From contig JAUWAU010000010.1 of assembly GCA_030601885.1 (NCBI GenBank), positions 147,046 to 211,045 of the forward strand: a DNA stretch of 64,000 bases, written 5' to 3'. Made by a program: the position numbers and the translations under genes. A model generated the notes under the pieces. The model ran no database searches. It was not told the DNA's origin and saw nothing but the letters and a program-made list of their open reading frames with translations. The number at the start of each line of letters is the position of its first letter. Positions within the stretch are counted from its first letter, which is position 1. The DNA is from Armatimonadota bacterium (GTDB lineage Bacteria > Armatimonadota > Zipacnadia > JAUWAU01). Of the stretch, positions 41,865 through 51,000 are shown in pieces.

Positions 41865-43280
41865 TCAGCGCTCCGGTGCCCTCTCTTGTGAGGATCGGGC
41901 CGACATCTTGAACGCAACTGACCCCTCGAACGCCGGCAGTGGGACGCTCACCTCGCTCCCTTTGCCACGCACCGTCCGTCTTCCGACCACATCGCCCGAG
42001 CCCGTGTCATGGAACTGCACCTGCCACTCTGACGCGGAGCCACGGGCTCCCAGAGCAACGACCTCACCCTCGACCGGACGAATGGGCCAATCCGGGGCCG
42101 CGCATTGCGCATCGCGAAACCATCCCAGAACAAGTCGTTCGTTGCCGAGGGCCGCGCCGATGACGTTGTCACTTCCAGTGGCCGGCACCGGCCCGAATCC
42201 GGCGAAGTCCACGCCTTCAACGAAACGCGCGACCGGGGCGGAGGCGTCCTTGTACCGTGTGCGCAGGTCGAGCCGCTCGTACTGGTCGTAGCCGTCTTCC
42301 CACCATAGCATGCGGCCATTCATGGCTCCCGAGACCACCGAGGCCCATATTGCCTGCCTAATCCCCATGTGCGCGCGGGGAGCCATTGCGAGCGTGTTGT
42401 GTATGCCTCGCGAGTCGAGACCCGACTCGCCGATCAGCACGGGCTTGCCGTATCGCTTGAGCCGCTCGCGCACAGACGAAATTATAATGTCGCTCAGGTT
42501 TCCGCGGAAGCGCGGATGGTTGGCGTACGGGTGGACCTGGAGGAAATCGAGCGCATCGCTTTGGAACAGCTTCGGCCACTCGTTAATCCCGGCCAGGGAG
42601 GCGGTGACGGGCCGAGATCGAGTATCGGTGCTACGAATGACCTCAGCGGCGTGTTCCATGAACCCAAGCGCGGCGTCCTCAGAGGCGCCGGTGATCAGGT
42701 CCAGTTCGGAGAAGACCTCCCAGCCCAGGATGTTCCAACGCCCTTGCCATCGTCTGACCAGCTTCTCCATCCACTGCAGCCACAGCTTCCGGCACGGCGT
42801 GTCTTGAAGCAACTCCGCCGGACCATTGGCCGGGCCACCGAGCGCCGCGTTGAACTGGTTCCTGTGCCAATAGTGCCAGCGCTCCCCCTTGCTGCCATCG
42901 TTCCAGTCCGCCCACACGCCGAACACCGGCAGCACGTACAGCCCATTCGCCGCCGCCATATCGAAGACCCGAGTCCAGCGCTGTACCCACTCTTCGTCCA
43001 CCTCCCCGGGCTCGCCACGCGTCGCCATACCCGTCGTCAGGTGTATCCGCACCATCTTCTCGCCCGACTCAGCAGCCCATTGGAGCAACGGCTCAAACTG
43101 CGCGACCTGCCATCCGGTCGGATTCCGGCCCAGCAGAAACGTCTGTTTCCCGCCGATGCGGAAGTAGAACTCGCCCCGCCTCAGCGAAGCTACCATCTCG
43201 TCAGCGCTATTCGCTGCATGCACCGGACCTGAGACCAGCACGGCGGCCACGCAAGTAGCCGCCAGCCCGCTCGTTGTCAA
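41865..43280 (-). CDS. secreted clan GH-A glycoside hydrolase-like protein
   Basis: Encodes 471 residues beginning at TTG 43280 with signal peptide-like MTTSGLAATCVAAVLVSGPV and GAGAG upstream. TIM-barrel landmarks: EKMVRIHLTTGM, LYVLPVFGVWADWNDG, WNILGWEVFSELDLITG with the acid/base Glu (~190), DFLQVHPYANHPR, and PVLIGESGLDSRG with the nucleophile Glu (~284). About 95 residues between the two is typical of GH5-like enzymes. A small C-terminal beta-domain (~360-460) follows. The substrate is unknown; a beta-glycan is expected. Confidence 0.75.
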   Translation of the reverse strand: MTTSGLAATCVAAVLVSGPVHAANSADEMVASLRRGEFYFRIGGKQTFLLGRNPTGWQVAQFEPLLQWAAESGEKMVRIHLTTGMATRGEPGEVDEEWVQRWTRVFDMAAANGLYVLPVFGVWADWNDGSKGERWHYWHRNQFNAALGGPANGPAELLQDTPCRKLWLQWMEKLVRRWQGRWNILGWEVFSELDLITGASEDAALGFMEHAAEVIRSTDTRSRPVTASLAGINEWPKLFQSDALDFLQVHPYANHPRFRGNLSDIIISSVRERLKRYGKPVLIGESGLDSRGIHNTLAMAPRAHMGIRQAIWASVVSGAMNGRMLWWEDGYDQYERLDLRTRYKDASAPVARFVEGVDFAGFGPVPATGSDNVIGAALGNERLVLGWFRDAQCAAPDWPIRPVEGEVVALGARGSASEWQVQFHDTGSGDVVGRRTVRGKGSEVSVPLPAFEGSVAFKMSARSSQERAPER

Positions 43281-43318
43281 CTCTCTCGTGACTCAATCAT
43301 CCTTTCCGGCCCGGCTCC

Positions 43319-44452
43319 CTAACCCCCGACCCCGGTCACAACATCCGGCAAGTCTCGCACGTAGGCCGGGACCTCCTCCTTGCCCATCCTGTTGAGCATG
43401 GCCTGGCACCAGAGCTTGGTCGACTTCAGCAGCGAGGCCACCAGCCAGCGCCGCAGCGGCGTGGGCGCGCCGGCCCGCGAGACGCCCTGCAGCGCGTGGA
43501 TCGCCGCACCCGCGCAGTGGGGCTTGTTGGCCCGAAGCCATTCTACGCTGCGCCCAAGCAGGTACGCCTGCAGGCCCCATAGATAGCCGCGTGTGACGTC
43601 GAAGCGCGTCGGATCGTCCCGCAGAACAAACCGCAACTGGCCATTGCACATGCCATGTCGCTCGCCAGCCTGAGAGCGGTCCCCGCCTATGTTCCGAATG
43701 TAGAGGTCGAGCCGATCGACGGTCTTGAAGCCGCAGTTGTTCTCCAGCAGGCAGTCGAAGCCCTCGCCCTGGAACATAAACTGCAAGGTCTCGTTCCCAT
43801 CAGCGCGCGCCCGCCACCCGGTCGCCAGCGCCTTGGCCCTCTCGTGCCCGGGCTTGTCGATGGTGAGCGAGCAGGCGCGAACCAGCTCTACAAAACACGA
43901 AGCGGCTTGGGTCTTCTCGTCGCTTGGCTCCCCGAGCCACCCGGCGACCTGCACACCGAGAGCGTCCGTTGCTTTCCGGCCCTCGAGCCACGCCTGCACC
44001 GCAGCCGCACGCCGCTCGGATGCATCGATGACCCTCCCCGGGACATCGCCGCAGTGCCCGGCGCTCGACGGTCTGAACTCCTCCGCGCCGATCATCGCGG
44101 TCACGTCGTCGAGGCCGTCGAGCCAGCGATGAGCGCACATCTCGAAGCCGTACTTCGGCATGGCGCCCCTGACCTGGAGGGCCCATTCGGGGAGTTCGTC
44201 TATATTGGCCATCATGGCGTTGACGGCTTTGACCTCCTCGTCCCAGACGTACTTGTCTCCGACGTGGAGCGCCCCCGTCTCCCACCATTCGTGTGTGAGC
44301 TTGTCGAGCTCGGCCTTTGACAACATCGGCGTCTCCTCTCTCGTGGGTCCCCCGCGCGCCGCCATCGCAGCACCGACAGCGCAGCTCGGCAGAGCCGCTG
44401 CCGCGGCGCCGCCAATGAAGAGCCTCGAGAAGTCCCGTCTGCTGATCTGCAT
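43319..44452 (-). CDS. TAT-exported protein of unknown function
   Basis: Encodes 377 residues from ATG 44452, preceded by GGGAGG. MQISRRDFSRLFIGGAAAAA and PSCAVGAAMA form a twin-arginine signal; the Cys may be a lipobox (LPSC), making it a possible lipoprotein. The mature part is mostly helical, with repeated Trp/Cys/His (KYGFEMCAHRWLDGLDD, SAGHCGDVPGRVIDASERRA, DCLLENNCGFKTVDRLDLYI). The Cys-rich, Gly-containing segments recall the ATC-hydrolase-like neighbours, but I cannot assign a family. It lies 38 bases upstream of the GH-A gene, so they may be co-transcribed. Confidence 0.5.
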   Translation of the reverse strand: MQISRRDFSRLFIGGAAAAALPSCAVGAAMAARGGPTREETPMLSKAELDKLTHEWWETGALHVGDKYVWDEEVKAVNAMMANIDELPEWALQVRGAMPKYGFEMCAHRWLDGLDDVTAMIGAEEFRPSSAGHCGDVPGRVIDASERRAAAVQAWLEGRKATDALGVQVAGWLGEPSDEKTQAASCFVELVRACSLTIDKPGHERAKALATGWRARADGNETLQFMFQGEGFDCLLENNCGFKTVDRLDLYIRNIGGDRSQAGERHGMCNGQLRFVLRDDPTRFDVTRGYLWGLQAYLLGRSVEWLRANKPHCAGAAIHALQGVSRAGAPTPLRRWLVASLLKSTKLWCQAMLNRMGKEEVPAYVRDLPDVVTGVGG

Positions 44453-44614
44453 GGCGCCTCCCATGGTACACGAACGCATGTTCGATGTCAAGGCCGTTCT
44501 GAAAAGGCGGCTGAGCCCGTTGCGATGTCAGTTCGTGGGCGAAGCAATCCAGCAACGCCATGAGAGCGCCGCGAACTCCCTACCCGCAACGGTGGTACAG
44601 GGCGCCATGAGCCG

Positions 44615-45328
44615 TCACTTGGGCGCCTCCCAGATGACCTTGCCGCGCTGGTTGAGCATTTCGATGAACGGCTTTCCGTCCCGCTCCAGCCCTAGCTCTG
44701 CGCGATCGTTTCCGTCCTCGTCGATGAGCAGAAGCCCCGGGCGCCCGTCCGGCGCGACTTCGAGCACAGCACGGGGCTCGGCAGCGTCGTCGCCGAGGGC
44801 TATCTCCGGATTGCCATCTTCCGTGATCCCAACGACAAGGCGCGAGTTGGCCTCATTGTCCCGGAGGAAAAGTGATGGATTGTCGTCCTCGCCGAGCACC
44901 AGTCCCAGCCGCATCTTCTCATCCTCGCCGGTCAGGCCCAGCCACGGGGTGCCGTCGGTCATGACGGCGAACACGGCGCGCAGCCTCTCATCCTTGTCCC
45001 GAAGCTTGAGGCTCGGGCTGCCGTCGTCCCCGAGTGTCAGCTCTGCGGCCGCGCTCTCGTTCTCGTCGAACAGATCCAGAATAGGTCGTCCGGCCTCGGT
45101 AAGGACCAGCCCGGCACGCCCCTTCCCATCCTTGTCCATCAGAATCACTCCACCACTGCCATTAGGAGCCAGTCCCAGGATGACGCGTGCCCTTCCCTCG
45201 GGATCCACCAGCTCAAACCGCTCGGCCTTCACGAGCTTCGCAGGTCCCTCCCCCTGACTGGTGCCCACCCCGACGACGGCAGCTCCCACCAGGACTCCGA
45301 CAAAGCCCACGATCGCTGTGCGTAGCAT
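44615..45328 (-). CDS. membrane-anchored beta-repeat protein
   Basis: Encodes 237 residues from ATG 45328, preceded by CGGAGGAG. The N-terminal helix IVGFVGVLVGAAVVGVGTS is a membrane anchor or signal. The rest consists of about seven ~25-residue repeats of the form R-A-x-L-x-L-x-x-D-G-x-P-x-L-x-L-x-D-x-D-G (for example GRARVILGLAPNGSGGVILM, NDRAELGLERDGKPFIEMLN). Such Asp-rich short beta-repeats suggest a calcium-binding beta-helix or sheet on the cell surface. No catalytic residues are visible. The role is unknown. Confidence 0.6.
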   Translation of the reverse strand: MLRTAIVGFVGVLVGAAVVGVGTSQGEGPAKLVKAERFELVDPEGRARVILGLAPNGSGGVILMDKDGKGRAGLVLTEAGRPILDLFDENESAAAELTLGDDGSPSLKLRDKDERLRAVFAVMTDGTPWLGLTGEDEKMRLGLVLGEDDNPSLFLRDNEANSRLVVGITEDGNPEIALGDDAAEPRAVLEVAPDGRPGLLLIDEDGNDRAELGLERDGKPFIEMLNQRGKVIWEAPK

Positions 45329-45376
45329 GATTCGCTCCTCCGGTTTGCTATTCCCGCTCATGGTACTACACTGTAT

Positions 45377-46759
45377 CTACCACCCATAGCGCTCCGGGCC
45401 CCAGTCGCGGATCTCGTGCTCCTGCTTGGCGAGCACGAGCTTTCGACTCGGCACGTCGTCGTACAGCAGCACGCCGGGGCCGACGCAGGAGTAGCAGCCG
45501 ACCTTCACGCCAGGCAGCAGGATGGCATTGACGCCGGTGCGGCAGTAGTCGCCAATGTACGAGGCATTGGCGCCCACCGGTGGCACCTCCGGGCGGCCCT
45601 TGATGCGGTGCACCGTACGGCCGTCGTCGAAGCGCAGCGTGCCGCACACGGTGGCGGCGCCGATGTCCACGGCACTGCCGAGCACGGCGTCGATCTCACA
45701 GTAGTGCACCATGTAGACGCGGTCGAAGGCCACGCCGCCGAACTCGGCCGTTTGAGTGATCCGGCAGTGGTCGCCGACCGTCGAGTGGCCGTGGACGGCG
45801 GCGTAGTCGCGCACGCCGCAGTGGACGCCGATGGCCGCGCGCGGGCCAACGATGGCGCCGTTGGTGATGTGGGTGCTATCGCCCACGATCAGGTCGCCCT
45901 TGATGACCACGCGCTTTCCGATGGTCACGTTCTCGCCGAGGAGCAGACGTCCGCCGATCTCCGCGCCGTCGCTGATGTTGCAGGAGGCGGGGATCACGCT
46001 CCCCTCGGTGCGGGAGAGGATGTAGTCGATGGCCGTGCGGCCGGCCTGGAGGATGTGCCAGGGCTTGTCAACGTCCACGAAAGGCCCGGTTGTCTCGACC
46101 GCAGCCACCTCGATGCCGTCGTCGATCATCATCTGCACCGATTGAGCCAGCTCCGCCTCCTGCTGCGGCATGCCGCCGACCGGCACCGATGTGACCACCC
46201 CGGGGTTGTTTCGCAGGTAGCGCAGGTGCTCCGCGCGCAGGGCATACACGCCGGCGAGCCGCTGCGAGCCGCCGCGGGGGTGTCCCTCTATCCGCGTCAC
46301 GCGCCCGTCGCCGGCCTCCGCGCAGAGCCAGTCCTGCGGCCGCTCGCGTCCCAGGGGCGCCACCAGTGCCGCGGCCGGCGCCGTGCCGCTCGCCACGATG
46401 TCGCGCACGGCGGCCAGGTCCTGGCGGCCCACGAGGATGTCACCATAGACGATGAGCGCCGTGTCAAAACTCGCCCCGTCGAGCGCGCACAGGGCTGCGT
46501 CAGCCGTCCCCGTAGGGGAGGGCTGCTCGACGTACACTATCTGGTGGTCCCACTTGGCCAGTGCGTGGCGGACGCTGCCCGCGTTGTGGCCCACAACAGC
46601 GGACAGAGCTTCGACCCCGGTTGCCACAAGCTCGCCCACCAGATGGGCGATAAGCGACCCGCCGGCGAGCGGAACGGCGCATTTCTGGCGCAGCTCTCCA
46701 TACGGCCAGATGCGGGTGCCTTTGCCGGCTGCGAGAACGACTGCGATGGACTCAGCCAT
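45377..46759 (-). CDS. GlmU-like sugar nucleotidyltransferase with left-handed beta-helix
   Basis: Encodes 460 residues from ATG 46759, preceded by GGAGGA. Residues 1-~230 form a nucleotidyltransferase domain: VVLAAGKGTRIWPYGELRQK (the G-x-G-T-R signature), IVYGDILV, and VDVDKPWHIL with the second metal Asp. From ~250 the protein is a left-handed beta-helix of hexapeptides (IGGRLLLGENVTIGKRVVIK, ANASYIGDYCRTGVNAILLP). The same two-domain layout occurs in GlmU and in sugar-1-phosphate nucleotidyltransferases. Acetyltransferase activity is unverified. A divergent isomerase gene is upstream. Confidence 0.8.
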   Translation of the reverse strand: MAESIAVVLAAGKGTRIWPYGELRQKCAVPLAGGSLIAHLVGELVATGVEALSAVVGHNAGSVRHALAKWDHQIVYVEQPSPTGTADAALCALDGASFDTALIVYGDILVGRQDLAAVRDIVASGTAPAAALVAPLGRERPQDWLCAEAGDGRVTRIEGHPRGGSQRLAGVYALRAEHLRYLRNNPGVVTSVPVGGMPQQEAELAQSVQMMIDDGIEVAAVETTGPFVDVDKPWHILQAGRTAIDYILSRTEGSVIPASCNISDGAEIGGRLLLGENVTIGKRVVIKGDLIVGDSTHITNGAIVGPRAAIGVHCGVRDYAAVHGHSTVGDHCRITQTAEFGGVAFDRVYMVHYCEIDAVLGSAVDIGAATVCGTLRFDDGRTVHRIKGRPEVPPVGANASYIGDYCRTGVNAILLPGVKVGCYSCVGPGVLLYDDVPSRKLVLAKQEHEIRDWGPERYGW

Positions 46760-46912
46760 GGAGACGTTCCTCCGGACGGTGAGGCGATGTACCGAAATGC
46801 TGACGCAACGACCGCGTCGGGCCGTCTCTTGGCCGGCAGGCGCGGATCTTCCTCCGTCGTCTGGCCCCGAAGCGAAGGCCTGAGGCGACCGTGCAGCGAA
46901 CGGTAGACCGCC

Positions 46913-46941
46913 GTAGGGGCGACTCGCCGAGTCGCCCCTAC
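46913..46941. repeat. 13-bp perfect-stem hairpin in a divergent intergenic region
   Basis: GTAGGGGCGACTC, loop GCC, GAGTCGCCCCTAC. It lies between the nucleotidyltransferase (minus) and isomerase (plus) starts, 32 bases upstream of the isomerase ATG. It could be an operator, a regulatory hairpin, or a dispersed palindromic repeat; there is no T-tract. Confidence 0.6.
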
Positions 46942-46972
46942 GCGTGCCACGAGCAAACGGAGGACACCGCCA

Positions 46973-47971
46973 ATGCCCGACGACATCGGCTTCCCGCTGG
47001 GGATGTGGACCAGCCTCTATTGGGACCTTTCGCCCGAGGACGCCCTGCGACGCCTGGCGGAGCGTGGGTGGAAGTACGTGGACCTGTCTTGCGAGCACCT
47101 GGGTGAGCTGACGCGGGCGGAGGACCCGGGCCGGGCGGATGGGGTGCGCGAGCTGGCCGAGAGCCTGGGCATGACGCTGTGGCAGTGCCACGGGTTCATG
47201 GATCTCAACCTCGCCTCGTCAAACGAGCGAACGCGCTCCCGGTCCGAAGCCACGCTCGCCCAGCACCTCCGACTGGCAGCCGAGCTCGGGATTGGCACTG
47301 TCGTCATTCACCCGGGATGGGTCGGCTCGCGCGCACGACGAAGCGCCAAGCCGGATCTGGTCCGCGAGCGCATGACGGAATCCCTGCGGCGCCTGGCGCT
47401 CGTTGCCGAGGAGAGTGGCGTCCGCATCGCGGTGGAGAACATGATGAAGAAGGGCTTCGGCGTGGAGCCGGCTGACCTGGTCGCACTGGCCCAGGCCACA
47501 GACCCGCAGTGGGTGGGCATCTGCTTCGACACCAGCCACGCTAACGCCAGCGAGGTGGACTCTGCGGAGGGGATCAGGACGTGTGGCGAGTGGCTTTTCG
47601 CGCTGCATCTGTCCGACAACGATGGCTCCGGCGACCAGCACCGGCCACCGTATTTCGGCACGGTGGACTGGCCGACAGTGCTGGGCGCCCTCAGGGAAGT
47701 CCGGTTCCCGGGTCCGCTTACCTTCGAGGTCCCATACCTCTCCCGCTGGCCGCGTCCGGTGCGGGAGGGGGTCTTCGGCTTCATTGAGGTGGCCATGCAG
47801 CACGCGGCCGCTCCTGACGAGAACACGCGAACGGAGCAACAAGGGCTCAAGGATGCAGGCAGGGATGCCTGCGCTCCCGGCGAGCATCGGTCCCGGGAAG
47901 CGCCGCGCCCCGGGAGCGCAGGCCCCTGTCTGAAGCGGGGTCCCGTACGGGGCTTCCAGCGTGCACCTTGA
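46973..47971 (+). CDS. sugar phosphate isomerase/epimerase, C-terminus extended by a repeat
   Basis: Encodes 332 residues from ATG 46973 after CGGAGG. The TIM barrel spans to about residue 280: WKYVDLSCEHLGEL, LGIGTVVIHPGWVGSRAR, GVRIAVENMM (Glu ligand), WVGICFDTSHANAS (Asp/His), FALHLSDNDGSGDQHRPP and GPLTFEVPYLSRWP (last Glu). The last ~35 residues are Arg/Ala/Pro-rich and are encoded by a dispersed palindromic repeat (47868-47951), so the original stop has been lost. Cytoplasmic. Substrate unknown; transcribed divergently from the nucleotidyltransferase. Confidence 0.78.
   Translation: MPDDIGFPLGMWTSLYWDLSPEDALRRLAERGWKYVDLSCEHLGELTRAEDPGRADGVRELAESLGMTLWQCHGFMDLNLASSNERTRSRSEATLAQHLRLAAELGIGTVVIHPGWVGSRARRSAKPDLVRERMTESLRRLALVAEESGVRIAVENMMKKGFGVEPADLVALAQATDPQWVGICFDTSHANASEVDSAEGIRTCGEWLFALHLSDNDGSGDQHRPPYFGTVDWPTVLGALREVRFPGPLTFEVPYLSRWPRPVREGVFGFIEVAMQHAAAPDENTRTEQQGLKDAGRDACAPGEHRSREAPRPGSAGPCLKRGPVRGFQRAP
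47868..47951. repeat. dispersed palindromic repeat, copy B, inside a gene tail
   Basis: Arms 47868-47880 (CCTGCGCTCCCGG) and 47910-47922 pair perfectly over 13 bases. The adjoining 47925-47951 is the reverse complement of copy A at 23826-23852 with two differences. The element is read through by the isomerase frame. Confidence 0.65.
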
Positions 47972-48034
47972 ACTATGAACGGCGGCGCCTACTGCGCCGC
48001 CGTTCGTTTGCTCAGCCCCATCGGGCAGTGACCG

Positions 48035-51000
48035 CTACTTGCCCGGCACGTACTCCACCACCAGCTCCGGAGGCGAGCCGCCCTCGCGGGAGAGGTAGTT
48101 GGCGGCGTCCGTGGTTGTCGGCTCCAGGACGAGGCTCAGCTCCATCTTGCCCGACAGCTCCACGTCGAGCGGCCGGACGACCCAGGCGCCTCGCTCGACG
48201 CGGCCAACGGTCGCCACCTCTTTCCCCGGCTTCGGGCGGTTGGTGTACGTGATCTTGTGCTCGTCCCACGGCTCGGCTACAATACAGATCCGCCCCGCCT
48301 TGCCGCTCTCCGCGCCCTGGGACGGCGCCACGTGCATGCGGAGCTTCACCGAATGCGACTTGCCCGGTATGTCCACCCGGAACTTGAGGTACCCCAGGCG
48401 ATGGTCTTGGTCCACCATCGCCTGCGACCCGCCATCGACCATCACCGACGCCTCGTGGCCGTGGTTGACTGTCGGCGTTCTTTTGGCGACGGAAGCGTCC
48501 TCCGCCACCTCGATGACAACCCGCTCTCGCGGCCCGAGGTACTCGAGGGCCGCCTGGCTCTGGGACTCCACCGTCTCGTCGCCCCGGAGCAGCTTGACAT
48601 CCACTTGAAGATTCGCCGCGTCGCCCCGCCTGGCAACGGCAACCTTCACGGGCACCGTCGTCGTCTCCTCGGGGGCGAGCCGGACGTCGGTGCGGCTCGG
48701 GGTGACGGCGAAGCCGTCCGGCGCGGTGAGCTCGAGCGTGCCGACAAACTCCCTATCGGTGTGGTTACCGATCTTCACCTCGGCCGCATCCTCCCGCACC
48801 AGCCCGCTTAGCAGAAAAGAGGGCGCCTTGAGGCCGACGCGCAAAGCGCGCGTTCTGATGACCTCGATGCTGTTGAGGGTGGGTAGCTCGGCGCCGGCGG
48901 GCTCCGGGAGCGTGGGCACAAGCTCGATGACGAGGTCGTCCTGCACCTCGATGCCTTCGAACTCCTTGACCACGGCCTTGTTCGGTCCGCCGGCTGCGCG
49001 GATGATGTCGAAGCTCTCATCCACCACCTCGCCTTGGAGCTTGATGTCGAAGACGCGCTCTCCAGGCCTCTGGTTCTCCGTGTCTACGAAGCCAAGACGG
49101 ACGGTGTAGATGGCCGCACCATCCTCCTCCTTGAGCAGCGGCACGGTGCACTTCGTGAGGCCGGAGCATCCGGAGGCGAAGAGCCACGCCTTCCCCGTAC
49201 CCGGGAGCTGTGTATACTCAGTATCGCTGGTGAAGTATTTGGCCCCACCACTGACGCCCAGGTCGAAGTTCACCCGCATGCGGCCAGACGGCCGCGGGTA
49301 GCTGAGCCAGAGCGTGCCTCGGGTGTCCCTCCTGTCGCCAGCCGCGCCGAGGTTGATGGCCATGTGCCTCACGGGAGTCAGCTCGCCGGTGGCATCGTAT
49401 ATGGCCCACGCTCTGTTGAATGCGCGCGGCTTGAACACGGTCGTGCAATGAATCGAGTACAGACACACGCAGCCGGAGCTGGCCTCCGGGACGACCACGA
49501 GCCCGTTGGCCGGAATGATATTGATCCAGCAGCCCGCGCGCTGGCCGCTGAAGTGCTCCGTCCCGTGGTCCGAGACCAGGTCGTAGTAGCCGATGGATCC
49601 GGAGCGGAAGAAGAGAGCATTCGGAGAGCCGGAGACGGCGCCGCAGTGGTGTCCGGGGCGCTCGAACTCCCACACCGAGGACGCGCCGGTGACCGGATGC
49701 GTGCGCATCTTCTGCTTCCCCGTGCGGAGATCGAAGCCCCACGGCTCGGCGTACAGCGTGTCGCCGATGATGATGGGCCGCATGCGGTAGCCGACCGCCT
49801 TAGACCACAGGAGCGATCCGTCCTCGGCCGAGATAGCCACGACGCGGCGCGTTGCGAATTCGCCGCCGAGGAACTGCGGCCAGAAGTGGCCGTTCTTATG
49901 CGCTCCGGCGAAGGCAAAGACGCCGCGGCTGGACATGCCGACGAGGACACTGCCGCCGCAGTCGGTCAGATCCACCGGCTTCTCCCAGAGCGTATTCCCT
50001 GATGCCAGATCGATCGCCACGGCCACGCGGATGTCGGCGCCTCCTATCTGCTTCTCGGCCTCAGCGAGGCTGATACCCTTCTCCGCCGCCAGGCGCGTGG
50101 CCGTCTCGCCGAGCCCCTCCTGGCGCTGCTCGCTCGTGGCCGAATCGTCCACGAACAGCACCCGGCCGTCGCTGACGCAGATGGCGTTGTTCTTGATGCT
50201 CTTGCCGTGATGCACCCAGCGAAACGCCCCCGTGCCCACGTCAACGGCGAAAACGGCATCGCTGTAAAGCGCGCGCTGGGCAGTGCTGCCAACGAGGATG
50301 TCGCCCACCACGGCCACGTACGCCCACGTCCGCGGGGTCTCATCCGGCGGCGGGGGCATGTCGTACGTGGCTTGAGTCTCGCCAGTGGCCGCGTCCAGGC
50401 GCAGACACTGCGTCCCGGTGGCGACGAAGAGGCTGTCCTCCGTGGCCGCCAGGTTGCTGCAGTCCCTGGCCATGTTGACGCGGTACGCGCCCGGGATATC
50501 CCGCTCCCAGAGCTTCACCCCGTTGTAGGGGTCGAAGGCCACGATGTAGTTGTTGCCCTGCAGGAACGTGCGGCCCTTGACGACCAGGGGGGCCGCCGTG
50601 CCGCGGTGCCGATTGACGACGACATCCGGGCCGGGATCGCCGAACCAGAGCATGCCGAGCGGACACTTCACCGCTCGATCCTGCGACGAGCCGGCATTGC
50701 CCGCGTCGCCGTATTGGTGCGTCCAATTCTCGGCGCCCTCGAGCGGCCCGCGGACGAACTTGGCCCAGGTGCCCCGCCCCTCGATCATCCGGTATCCGCT
50801 CATGCCTCCGGCCTGCACCCAACGGCGCAGCGAGGGCATGTCGAGCGGCTTCACGACGCCTTTGGCTTCGGCGGGCTGCCCGATGCAGAGCGTGCCACCG
50901 AGAGGCTTGAGCATGCGACGGGTCTCCTTGGGCGACGCATTCAGGGCGCCCGATATCAAAGCGTCTTCGGACACGATGAGGTTGGCGAAGTAGTCAGAGT

